Below are positions 10,285 through 19,875 of a stretch of 64,000 bases of DNA, in pieces; position 1 is the stretch's first letter; every line of letters starts with the position of its first letter. The DNA is from Parasediminibacterium sp046546515. Its GTDB lineage: Bacteria > Bacteroidota > Bacteroidia > Chitinophagales > Chitinophagaceae. The stretch spans positions 87,372-151,371 of the forward strand of contig NZ_JBKHKJ010000010.1 of NCBI RefSeq assembly GCF_046546515.1, in the 5' to 3' direction. A program made the position numbers and the translations under genes. The notes beneath the pieces are model-generated. The model was not told where the DNA came from. It made no database searches and worked only from the letters and a program-made list of their open reading frames with translations.

Positions 10285-11370
10285 TCACCCCTCGCTATCC
10301 ACTGGCTTGCTGCCCCACCAAGTGGCTATCAGCGAAAAAGTAGTATTCATAATAGGTCCGTTTACGGCTGGTGCCAAGCCTACAGTGGCTATCTTGCCCA
10401 TCTGTACGGCAATACCCGATGCTAGACCTCCATTTTGCATACCAACTTCAATAGCCACTGTACGGGCGTTTAATTTGGACAAGCCAAACAACCTGCTACC
10501 AAAATAACCCAGCATCAAGCCAACTGTCATGTGCAGGAACATGGCAAAAACCAGTGCAACGCCCACATGTAGCAAGTTCTCTCTGCCAGCAGCCGTGATG
10601 ATAATAATGATGCAAGCAATACCAGCCATGGAAATTTTAGGCATCACCTTATCTATCCACAATGCCCTTTTATGGAAAAACTGGTTAACAAAAACCCCAA
10701 TGAATATGGGTACGATAACCAGTTTCAATATATCCAAAAGCATGTCTATAAAATTTACAGGTACAAATTGACCGCCCAATAATTTCATCAGCAAAGGGGT
10801 CATCAAAGGGGCTAACAAAGTAGAAACGGCAGTGATGGTTACTGACAACGCAAGGTTTGCCTTGGCAATAAATGCAATTACATTGCTGGCCAGCCCACTG
10901 GGCATACATCCTACTAGCACCACGCCCGCCGCTATTTCTGGTGGGAAGCCAAACACTTTGGCAATGGCAAAAGCCACCATGGGCATAATGGTGTAATGGC
11001 AGAACACCCCTACAAAAACTGCTTTGGGCATTTTTAGTACCCCTTGCAAATCGTGCCAGCTCATGGTGCACCCCACCCCAAACGTGATAATTTGCAACAA
11101 TGGCACAATCAGTTTTTTCAACTGAAAATCACCTAGGGTGGTGAAATACTGAGGGTATGTCATGGAAATGGTTACCGCACCGAGGATGACGATGGTATAG
11201 GCAAATTTTTGCAACTGCGCCACCTGCATAAAAGCAGCAGCTAGCAATAGCCAAAACAAGCTAAGCGTAAGTCCTCCATGAGTGTAGCTGCCCTGCACAA
11301 AAAAAACGGAGGCCGTTATTAATGCTATGCCTGCCACTGCAAGCGAACTATTTTTGATTGTTGTTTTCAC
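10285..11370 (-). CDS. Bile acid:sodium symporter (BASS) family transporter
   Basis: 361 aa, almost entirely hydrophobic with about nine or ten membrane segments. The G/P-rich helix-break stretch GCMPSGLASNVIAFIAKAN and the later EVGMQNGGLASGIAV are typical of the BASS family, where these crossed helices bind sodium and an organic anion. It lies in the inner membrane. Bacterial members carry pantothenate, keto acids or other carboxylates, so uptake of a sugar acid released from pectin is an attractive but untested idea. The stop codon of the aldo/keto reductase gene lies 3 bp upstream of this start, so the two are almost certainly co-transcribed. Confidence 0.85.
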   Translation of the reverse strand: MKTTIKNSSLAVAGIALITASVFFVQGSYTHGGLTLSLFWLLLAAAFMQVAQLQKFAYTIVILGAVTISMTYPQYFTTLGDFQLKKLIVPLLQIITFGVGCTMSWHDLQGVLKMPKAVFVGVFCHYTIMPMVAFAIAKVFGFPPEIAAGVVLVGCMPSGLASNVIAFIAKANLALSVTITAVSTLLAPLMTPLLMKLLGGQFVPVNFIDMLLDILKLVIVPIFIGVFVNQFFHKRALWIDKVMPKISMAGIACIIIIITAAGRENLLHVGVALVFAMFLHMTVGLMLGYFGSRLFGLSKLNARTVAIEVGMQNGGLASGIAVQMGKIATVGLAPAVNGPIMNTTFSLIATWWGSKPVDSEG

Positions 11371-11373
11371 TTG

Positions 11374-12366
11374 TTATAATTTTAAGTCCATTTGTTGCAA
11401 TGCCGCATTGATGATGGCCAATTCCGCTGGCGTTAGGGTAAACGATGCGGCTTTTACATTGTCCAGCATTTGTTCCGCATTCCTTGCACCTACCAATACT
11501 GAAGTAATGGCTGGCTGTTGCATAGTCCAGTTGATGGCCAATTGTGCTAGGCTCACCTGCCTTTCATCGGCAATGGATTGTACAGATGCAAGTAGCTTCA
11601 TTATCTCGCTGTGGTTGTGTTCCTTGAAATATACATTGTTGGGGCGGTGGTCGCCATCGTTGAACTTGTGGCCAGGTTTTATTTTGCCAGTCAGCAACCC
11701 TTTTTGCAGGGATGTATGCGGCAAAATACCAATACCATTTTCCAAGCAAAAAGGGACTAATTCTTTTTCAATGCCTCGGTTCACCATGCTGTAGCCCACT
11801 TGGTTGGTGGCAACAGGCAAAACAGCAATGGCTTTCTTCAATAAATCCACAGGGCAATTGCAAACGCCTGCCGCCCTTATTTTCCCTTGGTCTTTTAGTA
11901 TTTGCAGGGCTTCCATGGTTTCTTCTATAGGCGTAGTACTGTCTGGCCAGTGCATTTGCAATAGGTCTATATAGTCTGTCTGCAACCTTTTCAGGCTTCG
12001 ATCACATTCCTCAATCACGCTCTGCTTGCCATTGAATTTATATACTTTTACAGGCTTGCCATCGTTGTCGTTGGTGTCAAAAGCAAAATCGCCCGTGTTT
12101 ACATCCCACCGCATCCCAAACTTGGTAAGCAGTTGTACTTTGCTGCGCTTGCCTTTTATGGTATTGCCCACTACATTTTCGCTATGCCCCATGCCATAAA
12201 CGGGTGCTGTGTCTATGGTTGTAATGCCATTGTCCAAAGCCGTTTCTATGGCTCTGATGGCTTCGCCTTCATCGGCTCCGCCCCAAAACCAGCCACCAAT
12301 GGCAAAGGCCCCATAAGTGATAGGCGACAATAAAATATCTGTTCCGGGTAATTGTTTTGTGTGCAT
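11374..12366 (-). CDS. Aldo/keto reductase
   Basis: About 330 aa. An in-frame ATG lies 48 bp further upstream (12414), but the segment it adds (MQYAQRLLLIINNKN) is not part of the family, whose members start like MHTKQLPGTDILLSP; hence ATG 12366. It is a cytoplasmic NAD(P)H-dependent oxidoreductase of (beta/alpha)8 fold. Visible family motifs: TTIDTAPVYGMGHSE with the catalytic Tyr, LLTKFG with the catalytic Lys, and LLQMHWPDS with the catalytic His. Members act on sugars, aldoses or aldehydes; the exact substrate is not predictable. It is tightly coupled to the BASS transporter downstream and the GlcG/HbpS-like gene upstream, suggesting a small uptake-and-reduction operon. Confidence 0.9.
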   Translation of the reverse strand: MHTKQLPGTDILLSPITYGAFAIGGWFWGGADEGEAIRAIETALDNGITTIDTAPVYGMGHSENVVGNTIKGKRSKVQLLTKFGMRWDVNTGDFAFDTNDNDGKPVKVYKFNGKQSVIEECDRSLKRLQTDYIDLLQMHWPDSTTPIEETMEALQILKDQGKIRAAGVCNCPVDLLKKAIAVLPVATNQVGYSMVNRGIEKELVPFCLENGIGILPHTSLQKGLLTGKIKPGHKFNDGDHRPNNVYFKEHNHSEIMKLLASVQSIADERQVSLAQLAINWTMQQPAITSVLVGARNAEQMLDNVKAASFTLTPAELAIINAALQQMDLKL

Positions 12367-12419
12367 TCTGTTTTTGTTGTTTATTATTAATAAAAGTCTT
12401 TGGGCGTATTGCATACCCC

Positions 12420-12875
12420 CTACACCAACCTTTCGAAAATTAATTTCCCATATCCTGCCAATTCATTGTCCTGTATGAGCGCATCGCCATCCCCCATTTT
12501 GCCTTTCCTGCCACTTACCGCAATACCGCCAATTATTTGCCCCTCAAACTCAATAACCACCCCACCCGTGAAACAGGTAAAGTTTTCGTCTGTCCAGTTG
12601 CGCATGTCAAAATCAATGTATTCTGAGTTCTTTTTGGTGGATGCCCATTGGATGGTGTCTTTTTTCCCTATCACTGCCGAGTAGGCTTTTGATTGAACCA
12701 ATTTGATGCTGGCAGGCATTACATTGTCCATCGCGGTAAAAGCAACGAGTCGGCCTGCATAATCTACTACAGCAACGGCAACTGGAGCACCCCCATCTAC
12801 GGATGCTTTTTCTATTATTGCGGCTACTATTTTAGCTGCTTCTTGGTGAGATATTGAAATAATATGTGTTGGCAT
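12420..12875 (-). CDS. GlcG/HbpS family protein (DUF336)
   Basis: 151 aa. Recognised by the family core IIEKASVDGGAPVAVAVVDYAG, the central SKAYSAV segment and the glycine-rich FTGGVVIEFEGQIIGGIAVSG. Family members include the heme-binding HbpS and GlcG of glycolate operons; biochemical roles are mostly unclear. No signal peptide is seen, so it is probably cytoplasmic. It is the first gene of the three-gene group with the aldo/keto reductase and BASS transporter. Upstream lie three direct 9-bp repeats that could hold regulatory sites. Confidence 0.8.
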   Translation of the reverse strand: MPTHIISISHQEAAKIVAAIIEKASVDGGAPVAVAVVDYAGRLVAFTAMDNVMPASIKLVQSKAYSAVIGKKDTIQWASTKKNSEYIDFDMRNWTDENFTCFTGGVVIEFEGQIIGGIAVSGRKGKMGDGDALIQDNELAGYGKLIFERLV

Positions 12876-12887
12876 AGTATTATAACT

Positions 12888-12919
12888 GATTTAAATGATT
12901 TGAATGATTTGAATGATTC
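12888..12919. repeat. Three tandem 9-bp repeats (GATTTRAAT)
   Basis: GATTTAAAT at 12888, then GATTTGAAT at 12897 and 12906, 13-45 bp upstream of the GlcG/HbpS-like start codon. They may be slippage products or a repeated protein-binding site. Confidence 0.6.
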
Positions 12920-13132
12920 ATGTAATTATAGCTTTTGACTTAAGCAAGGGAAAAAAGAAAGAAAACATAGTTATTAACTCCTTATCTATTTTATACTAAA
13001 TAGACGTTCGAAACAATATAAAATACTATTTTTCTATTTTTTCTTTTTCATACTATGTGTCTTATATACCTATATGATGAGTAACAACTAGTCAACTTCT
13101 ATGTATTTTTATACTTAAAACGTAAAACACCC

Positions 13133-14338
13133 TTACCTTGTCATTTCATCTGCTGCTACTATAATAATTCCAACGGCAAAACCTCTAAAGTTTTGATCCA
13201 TCAAATTCACTTTTTTCTCTTCCGCAGGCACAGCCCATCCTGTATAAACATTGTGTAGGATACCTTGGGCATCCACGCTTTGCTTGATATATTCCCAGCC
13301 CTTGTTGCAGAAACCATCATAATTTTTTGGCAACCATCCTTTGCGCATCCCTTCCTTTACCGATGCCAACACCATTGCCATGCCAGTAACTTCCTCTGGG
13401 GAGGATGGGTCGTTTACCAACACATGGAAAGCACCACTCTTGGTTTGGTATTTCACGGCACTGTCTGCAATCAGTTTCATGGTGGCAGCAGCCTCTTTAA
13501 AATAAGGATGGCTTTGCGGCAGGTAGCGCAGCAGGCCACTGATGGCCCATATCAACCAGCCTTGTGAGCGGCACCAGTAAGTAGTGCCCTTCTCGCCTTT
13601 GAACAGGCCTGTGCGGACAAGGTTTTTATCGCTATCGAAGAAATATTTTATGCCTTGGCTTAGCTGGTAAATAGACTGTTTCCAATATACCTCAGCCACA
13701 TCTGGTTTGCTTAATGATGCAGCAATGGCGTTGGCACGTGTAGCCCAATAGGCTGTATCGGGTATGGCAAAATTGATATAGTTGTAATCATCGTGTGCCA
13801 GCATACCAAACCTGTCCCTGCCTGCGTAATGCAAAATGGCATCTGCCACGTCTATGCAAACCTGCCTGGCAATTTTACTTTTGTTGATATTGTACAATTC
13901 ATGCACCGGGAAAGAAACACCAAGGTTGGCAGAGTATAGCACGAAAGTAAGTGGGCCATCCCTCAATATCCTGGCGTGTGGCCCGTCGTATTGCTTATAA
14001 TATTCCTCATCGGTCATCTTGCCATCGTTTTCCACATGGTAGTTGAACCAGTTGCTTGCATAATCTAGCCCATCCTTATAGCCCCGTTTTGCAAAGCGCA
14101 ACAGGCCTTCTACTTGAATCGTCCCGTCCCAGTCGGTATTTACATTTTTGTATTCGAGTTTCAATACATTTTTAATCAACTGCTTTATATTGTCTGGCAA
14201 GGCAGCGGGCATGCCTTTGTCTTCCAAGGGCGAATCGACTAAAAATTGATTGCTAACTTTGCTGTTCGCTATTACTGGCGTCAACATGCCACCTGTGGCA
14301 ACGGATAACAATAAACCTGCAAAATCCCTTCTTTCCAT
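13133..14338 (-). CDS. GH105-type unsaturated glucuronyl/galacturonyl hydrolase
   Basis: 401 aa. An N-terminal twin-arginine-like start (MERRDFAGLLL) precedes an (alpha/alpha)6-barrel protein of the GH88/GH105 type. The signature YWCRSQGWLIWAISGLLRYL matches the conserved W-x-R-x-x-GW segment of GH105 enzymes, which remove the unsaturated uronic acid left at the non-reducing end after a polysaccharide lyase has cut rhamnogalacturonan or a related polymer. Length fits the family. The DUF4861 gene starts only 9 bp upstream, and DUF4861 proteins commonly accompany GH105 genes, so the pair is an operon. Likely periplasmic. The exact uronide substrate is inferred, not shown. Confidence 0.85.
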   Translation of the reverse strand: MERRDFAGLLLSVATGGMLTPVIANSKVSNQFLVDSPLEDKGMPAALPDNIKQLIKNVLKLEYKNVNTDWDGTIQVEGLLRFAKRGYKDGLDYASNWFNYHVENDGKMTDEEYYKQYDGPHARILRDGPLTFVLYSANLGVSFPVHELYNINKSKIARQVCIDVADAILHYAGRDRFGMLAHDDYNYINFAIPDTAYWATRANAIAASLSKPDVAEVYWKQSIYQLSQGIKYFFDSDKNLVRTGLFKGEKGTTYWCRSQGWLIWAISGLLRYLPQSHPYFKEAAATMKLIADSAVKYQTKSGAFHVLVNDPSSPEEVTGMAMVLASVKEGMRKGWLPKNYDGFCNKGWEYIKQSVDAQGILHNVYTGWAVPAEEKKVNLMDQNFRGFAVGIIIVAADEMTR

Positions 14339-14347
14339 AATTTTTGT

Positions 14348-15604
14348 TTATTTACTATTAATGATTTTAATTTTTATAGGGTTTGCCAACCGTTCTGCGG
14401 TTTGTGCCAAATAATTTTCAAACCCTTCGGCTGCGCTGAAACGTGCATCTGTTTTTTCCCAACAGGCAAAAAAGTAAATGGCTTTTTTCTGGGAATGCTT
14501 CATTGCCACATAAGATGTGTTGGGTATAACGGATGCAGTATCGGCAGTCATGTTGCCCACATAATCAGCCGATGGAAACATGATGGCGACCCCCAATTGG
14601 GTATTTGTTCCCTCTGCCTGTGGCCCATAAGTAGAAATGGAACTGAACAGGGCATTGTGCTTTTTGTACACTACTTTATCAATGCCAAAATTGGCAATGC
14701 CCGCAATTAGCTTTTGCTTGCTGGCCAAAGCAAGCGCAATATCATTTTTATAGTAATAATTGCCTTTGGCCATGGAGATGGTTTCGCTGCCATTTTTTTT
14801 GCCTTTCGCAACATCCCAGTTAGTGAACCCGAGTTTAAAAGCTGCCTGCAAAGCACCTTTGTACAGCACTTGGAAAGTACTGGTATCTGCATCGCCCAAG
14901 CGGTATATCTGCTTGTTTTCCTCCACAGCCAAACCACCAGCACCTAGTGAATTACCAGTATGGAATATATCCATGCCCCAAGGCTGCAGTTTGTGCCAAC
15001 TGGCGCCCACGCCCACTTTTTCAAGTATGGGCGTATCTACTATTTTGCCATAAATATCCTCGCTGTTCCTATAATCAAAAAATGCCCTAAAGGCCACTTT
15101 ATCGTTTTCTATACCCGGGCCTTCAATTTGGTAATAGGGTTTTGCTATATTTTGCACGAAGCCCCTTTTCCTTATGGCATAAGGTATTTCCGGCGTAGGC
15201 GAATCCATATCTGACCGAAGGCTAAGGCGTATATTTGTATATCGCTTGGATACCGCTTCTTTTGCAGCCCAGCTAAGTTGAAGGGTATCTGCTCCATGTG
15301 CGGAAAGGCTTACTTCAACCAATAATTCATCCCACTTCCCATCGTTGTCCGTATCGATTATTTGGGTAGCCAATTGCTTATTGCCCTTTTTCACAATGGG
15401 GAACAAGCCTTTTTTCACTTTCCCCAATGTAGTTTTTTTGATACTGATAATTTCCTTTTCCCTTTTAAAAGAAGCTGGGTTGGAAATAATGATTTGCGTA
15501 GCAAAAACAACATTGCCCATCATCCCTGCAAGCAAAAGCAAAAGGATACCTTTCTTACATGGAAGAACCGGTATTTGAATTGATATTTTAATAATTCCCT
15601 TCAT
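14348..15604 (-). CDS. Secreted DUF4861 family protein
   Basis: 418 aa with a long hydrophobic N-terminal segment (KGILLLLLAGMMGNVVFA) acting as signal peptide. The following ISNPASFKREKEIISI and DTDNDGKWDELLVEVSL match the usual beginning of DUF4861 proteins, a beta-rich family of unknown biochemistry found beside GH105 and polysaccharide lyases in Bacteroidetes. A role in uronide-polymer breakdown is therefore inferred from association. It is the first gene of a two-gene unit with the GH105 enzyme. Confidence 0.75.
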   Translation of the reverse strand: MKGIIKISIQIPVLPCKKGILLLLLAGMMGNVVFATQIIISNPASFKREKEIISIKKTTLGKVKKGLFPIVKKGNKQLATQIIDTDNDGKWDELLVEVSLSAHGADTLQLSWAAKEAVSKRYTNIRLSLRSDMDSPTPEIPYAIRKRGFVQNIAKPYYQIEGPGIENDKVAFRAFFDYRNSEDIYGKIVDTPILEKVGVGASWHKLQPWGMDIFHTGNSLGAGGLAVEENKQIYRLGDADTSTFQVLYKGALQAAFKLGFTNWDVAKGKKNGSETISMAKGNYYYKNDIALALASKQKLIAGIANFGIDKVVYKKHNALFSSISTYGPQAEGTNTQLGVAIMFPSADYVGNMTADTASVIPNTSYVAMKHSQKKAIYFFACWEKTDARFSAAEGFENYLAQTAERLANPIKIKIINSK

Positions 15605-15701
15605 TTTATACCGTTGATTAAAATGATTTGATTGATTTTAATGATTGTTACTAAATTAGGGCATCTTCTTCCCTCAAAACTTTGTGCCTCTTTGTGTATT
15701 C

Positions 15702-15750
15702 GTGCCTTCGTGACAGATTAAATAAACTTTCATCTGAGTAATAACCTTTA
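15702..15750. repeat. Dispersed intergenic repeat, copy 1
   Basis: The stretch around cagattaaataaactt and ctgagtaataaccttt is closely matched by 59581-59630 on the same strand, in an unrelated intergenic region. It reaches the stop codon of the GH3 gene. Function unknown. Confidence 0.5.
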
Positions 15751-18072
15751 TTCTACAGTCAACACCGTTTTAAAGTAATCTGCTGAAGACTTACCTACCA
15801 TTATCTCAAACTCCCCAGGTTCAACGGTATATTTCATGTTGTAGTCCCAAAAAGCGAGTTTAGACTTATCGATAACAAAGCTTATTTTTTTTGTTTGGCC
15901 AGCCTCTAAACTAAAACGCTCGAATCCCTTTAGCTCCATCACGGGGCGGGTAACAGAAGCCACTTTTTGATGGATATACAATTCTGCTATTTCATCCCCT
16001 TTCAGCTTGCCTGTGTTGGTTACATCTATTGAAACGGTTATGGATCCATCTGCCTTCATTTTATCGGCAGACAATTGCATGTTTGAATAAGCAAAATTGG
16101 TGTAGCTCAACCCATAACCAAACTGATAAAGTGGTTGCACGTCTTGGGAAACATAATTGGCAAATTGGGCTGAAGGCTTATGGTTGTAATACATGGGCAG
16201 TTGCCCTGCCGATTTAGGAATAGTAATCGTAAGCTTGCCAGATGGGTTTACATCCCCAAAAAGGATGTCAGCAGCGGCGGAGCCTGTTTCCTGCCCCATA
16301 TACCAGCCCTCTAGGATGGCGGGCACATGCTTGGCAATGTAGTTGATGCTTAAAGGCCGCCCATTCATTAGGTAAACAACCACAGGCTTCCCGGTAGCTA
16401 GCATGGCCTCTACCAATTCTTCCTGCTCGCCAATCAAGTCTAGGGTCATGTCGTCGCCAACATGCTCCTTGGTCCAAGCTTCCCTGCAAAGCTGCTCGGC
16501 TTCCCCAACTGCTACTACTATTACTTCGGCATCCTTGGCTACTTCAACGGCTTGTTTTATTAATTTCAGGTTCTCTTCACGGGATGTGAATTTCACATCA
16601 TTGGTTTGCCAGTTAAACTGGCTAGTGCCCACGCTATCAACTATTTTGCATCCTTGTGCAAACAATACTTCCGTGCCTTTGCCTAATTTGCTTTTTATCC
16701 CTTCCAAAATGGTAATTTTTTGGTAAGGCTCGCCCGAATAGCCGCCTGTAAAAACATTGTTGGCACAAGGGCCAACCACTGCAATTTTCTTATACTTTCC
16801 CTTCCCAAGTGGCAAAAGATTGTTTTTATTCTTTAATAAAACGATTGATTCTTGTGCAGCTTTCAATGCCAAAGCCCTAGCTTTTTCATCTTTACTTACC
16901 TTGATGGCGTCATTTACATCTGTATATGGATTTTCAAACAAGCCCATCTGAAACTTTAAACGAAGTGCCTTGTATACTCCCGTATCTATATCCGCTTGCT
17001 TCACTTTGCCTTCTTTTACCAATGCTGGCAGGTAGAGATAGCCTTTGGGCGTAGGGAATTCATATTCCACCCCTGAATTGAACGCTTTGCAGGCAGCATC
17101 TTTCAAGTCTTTTGCTACAAGGTGCTTCTCAAACAATTCATCTATTGCGCCATAGTCTGAAACGAGCATCCCTTTATAGCCCCAATCATGCCTAACTATG
17201 GTTTTCAAAAGCCAATCATTATTATGCGATGGTTTACCATCTACCTCGTTATACGATGGCATAATGGCAACTGGGTTAGCTTCTTCGACAGCTGCCTTAA
17301 AAGGCGGAAAATGAAACTCACGCAAAACCCGCTCAGAAAAATTGCCAGGTGCTTGGTTGATGCCCCCCTCTGGTTGCCCGTGGCCACAAAAGTGCTTCAA
17401 AGTAGCCGCAACATGGCCTGGCGCAACAATTCCTGTTGCACTGCCCTGCAACCCTTTTACCGCTGCAACTGCATAGCGGCCATTCAGGTAAGGGTCTTCG
17501 CCGTAGGTTTCTTCCACGCGGCCCCAACGGGGGTCTCGGCAAACATCTATTACTGGCGACAAAACATGGTGTCCACCCCGGGAGCGCATCTCATGTGCCA
17601 CGGCAGTATATACATTTTCAAACAAATCTGTATCCCAAGAGCAAGCAAGCCCAATGGCCATTGGAAAAGAAGTAGCTTCTGGCTTCATCAGCCCATGTTG
17701 CCCCTCATCTACAAACATTGCTGGTATCCCCCATTTGGTTTGTTCTTTTAGATATTTCTGAATGAGGTTCCTAGATTGTACCGTTGTTTTTATATCTACA
17801 AATTGCGGCTGCACAGATAATAACCCTTTCCCTAAAATTTTTCTTGCAGTAGCGGTATCAGCAAAAAAGGCCTCATCAAAAGCATAGGGGTGGCCGCTCC
17901 ATTCCGCATATAATTGTGCTACTTTATCTTCCAAGCTCATCCTGCCCAACAAATCTTTTGCACGCGCTTCAGGAGGCAGTTTTGCATTTTTGTATTTGAG
18001 ACTGCTTGCTTGCTGCCCAAAAGAAAACACATAAGCCATCACCATCATTACTACTAAAACTTCTTTCTTCAT
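15748..18072 (-). CDS. GH3 family beta-glycosidase (beta-glucosidase/xylosidase type)
   Basis: 774 aa, full length for GH3. Signal peptide 1-19. The (beta/alpha)8 domain carries KHFCGHG (226-232) and the nucleophile motif MLVSDYGAIDEL with Asp306. An alpha/beta sandwich domain follows (VAVVGPCANN near residue 430), then a C-terminal fibronectin III-like domain (VTNTGKLKGDEIAELYI). It hydrolyses terminal beta-linked glucose or xylose from oligosaccharides in the periplasm or outside. Whether glucose or xylose is preferred cannot be read from the sequence. The neighbouring GH30 and GH10 genes make a xylan or glucan oligomer role likely. Gap to the GH30 gene upstream is 104 bp. Confidence 0.93.
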   Translation of the reverse strand: MKKEVLVVMMVMAYVFSFGQQASSLKYKNAKLPPEARAKDLLGRMSLEDKVAQLYAEWSGHPYAFDEAFFADTATARKILGKGLLSVQPQFVDIKTTVQSRNLIQKYLKEQTKWGIPAMFVDEGQHGLMKPEATSFPMAIGLACSWDTDLFENVYTAVAHEMRSRGGHHVLSPVIDVCRDPRWGRVEETYGEDPYLNGRYAVAAVKGLQGSATGIVAPGHVAATLKHFCGHGQPEGGINQAPGNFSERVLREFHFPPFKAAVEEANPVAIMPSYNEVDGKPSHNNDWLLKTIVRHDWGYKGMLVSDYGAIDELFEKHLVAKDLKDAACKAFNSGVEYEFPTPKGYLYLPALVKEGKVKQADIDTGVYKALRLKFQMGLFENPYTDVNDAIKVSKDEKARALALKAAQESIVLLKNKNNLLPLGKGKYKKIAVVGPCANNVFTGGYSGEPYQKITILEGIKSKLGKGTEVLFAQGCKIVDSVGTSQFNWQTNDVKFTSREENLKLIKQAVEVAKDAEVIVVAVGEAEQLCREAWTKEHVGDDMTLDLIGEQEELVEAMLATGKPVVVYLMNGRPLSINYIAKHVPAILEGWYMGQETGSAAADILFGDVNPSGKLTITIPKSAGQLPMYYNHKPSAQFANYVSQDVQPLYQFGYGLSYTNFAYSNMQLSADKMKADGSITVSIDVTNTGKLKGDEIAELYIHQKVASVTRPVMELKGFERFSLEAGQTKKISFVIDKSKLAFWDYNMKYTVEPGEFEIMVGKSSADYFKTVLTVE

Positions 18073-18176
18073 TTTTGTTCAATTAATTGTAACTCGCTCT
18101 ATGAGCCTTGTAGCCTCGTAGCCCTACCATGCTGTTTATAGCAACAAAAACGCTATCTAACTTCTCATAAAGCCTT

Positions 18177-19640
18177 CTACTCCACCACCAACGTACTGAT
18201 AGAATGTGCCAAGCTATTGGCTTCCACCATCTTGTTGCTGATAATAAGGTGGTATGGCATAGGTTCATTGGTGGCATTCATCACCACCACTACCAATTTA
18301 CCATCAGGGTTAATAAAAGACGTAGCCAGCAGTTTATCCCTGTTGGTGGTTACTGCTACCCTTTTTGCACCAGAATGGATAAATTTTGAAAGATGCCCGA
18401 TGTAGTAGTAGCAATTGGTGTAGAGTAGCTGCCCGTTCCTAGTATCGGCCATGATGGGCGAAAACGTAAAATTGCTTACATGGTTGGGGCCGCCTGTCTC
18501 GTCCAGCAAAATATTCCAGTCTGTCCAGCCCACGGTGCCAGCGTTAAAGTCATTGATCATGGAATAACCATACTTCTCCCCTAGTTTCCAGTTGTAAATG
18601 CTGTCGAAATTGAAACGTTCTATGCAGCCTTCCGTAAACAATAAATTTTTGTTGGGGAAGCTTTCTTTTACTCGTTTTACATTGTCGAACTGCATGGCAT
18701 TTCCTGTCCATGTCTCGTACCAATGGTAGCCGATGCCCCAAACATATTTGGCAGCGGCAGGGTCGTTCAGTATCACACTTGCCCTTTGTGGCAAAAGGTC
18801 GCGGTTATGGTCCCAAGCAATTAGTTTTTTATTGCTCAGGCCTGCTTTTTCAATGGTTGGTCCTAGGTATTGCTTGATAAAGTCCCTTTCTTCTTCCGCC
18901 GTGTAAACGCAGGATTCCCAGCGTTGGCTTGCCATAGGCTCGTTCTGCACGGTAAAACCCCAAACTGGCACGCCTTCTTTTGCATAAGCCTTAATGAATT
19001 TTACATAGTAGTTAGCCCAAGATTGCTTGTATTGCTGCAAGAGTTTCCCGCCGTGGAGTATGTCGTTGTTGCTTTTCATCCAAGCAGGTGGGCTCCAAGG
19101 GCTGGCAAACAAGGTAAGCTGACCACCTGCTGCTGCAATGGCTTGTTTTATCAGTGGTAGCTTGTATTGCTTGTCGTGCTTGATATTAAATGTGGAAAGA
19201 CTGCTGTCTTTTTCGTCAACATAAGTGTACATATCGCTCGAAAAATCGCAACTGTTCATATTCACCCTGCCAAGCGTATAGCCGATACCGTCTTTTTTAT
19301 CGTAATAGGCTTTCAGTACTTCCTGCTGCTTTTCCCTGGGCAGTTTGGCTAGTGTTTCTGCTGCGGCATCTGTCAATGCACCGCCAATGCCAAGCATGGT
19401 TTGGAAGGTGTGCAAGGGATCTACATATACAAATATTTCTGTTTCGGTTGGCTGCACGGCATCCTTAAATTGCAGTGCGCCTGTTGCAGACAATTTTAAA
19501 TTGGTATTGCTAGCTGTGGTATATACCGTTACTGCTTTATTGCGCAGGTTGTATTTGCCGGCAGGTTGTGCAAACGATTGACAAATGGCGATGCAACTGC
19601 CAGTAAAAAGGAGCGAGTAAAGAAGTTTATTTTTTTTCAT
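18177..19640 (-). CDS. GH30 family glycoside hydrolase
   Basis: 487 aa, typical length. Signal peptide 1-25. The TIM barrel begins with GIGGALTDAAAETLAKL (84-100). The acid/base Glu lies in VQNEPMASQRWE (Glu234) and the nucleophile in LLFTEGC (Glu337), both canonical for GH30. A C-terminal beta-domain ends with IISNKMVEANSLAHSIST. The form resembles subfamily 1 glucosylceramidase/beta-1,6-glucanase-like enzymes; beta-xylosidase or beta-glucosidase activity is also known in the family. A retaining exo- or endo-acting enzyme in the periplasm is expected. Confidence 0.92.
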   Translation of the reverse strand: MKKNKLLYSLLFTGSCIAICQSFAQPAGKYNLRNKAVTVYTTASNTNLKLSATGALQFKDAVQPTETEIFVYVDPLHTFQTMLGIGGALTDAAAETLAKLPREKQQEVLKAYYDKKDGIGYTLGRVNMNSCDFSSDMYTYVDEKDSSLSTFNIKHDKQYKLPLIKQAIAAAGGQLTLFASPWSPPAWMKSNNDILHGGKLLQQYKQSWANYYVKFIKAYAKEGVPVWGFTVQNEPMASQRWESCVYTAEEERDFIKQYLGPTIEKAGLSNKKLIAWDHNRDLLPQRASVILNDPAAAKYVWGIGYHWYETWTGNAMQFDNVKRVKESFPNKNLLFTEGCIERFNFDSIYNWKLGEKYGYSMINDFNAGTVGWTDWNILLDETGGPNHVSNFTFSPIMADTRNGQLLYTNCYYYIGHLSKFIHSGAKRVAVTTNRDKLLATSFINPDGKLVVVVMNATNEPMPYHLIISNKMVEANSLAHSISTLVVE

Positions 19641-19875
19641 AATCGTTATTTATTATTACTCACCATATATAGCCAGATAGTAAGAAACTTAAAAAATGTA
19701 ATTGCCGCATTATCATAAAGAACAACATAGGCTATTCAAAACAGCTGTTTTTTTTTTGTAAAATCTATCTAATCCTACAACCTATGTTGAACTTTTTATT
19801 TTATCAAGATTCTTTCATACCTAATAAATCAATGCGCCTATGTATCTATGTAGACAAATTAAATCAGCAACACCC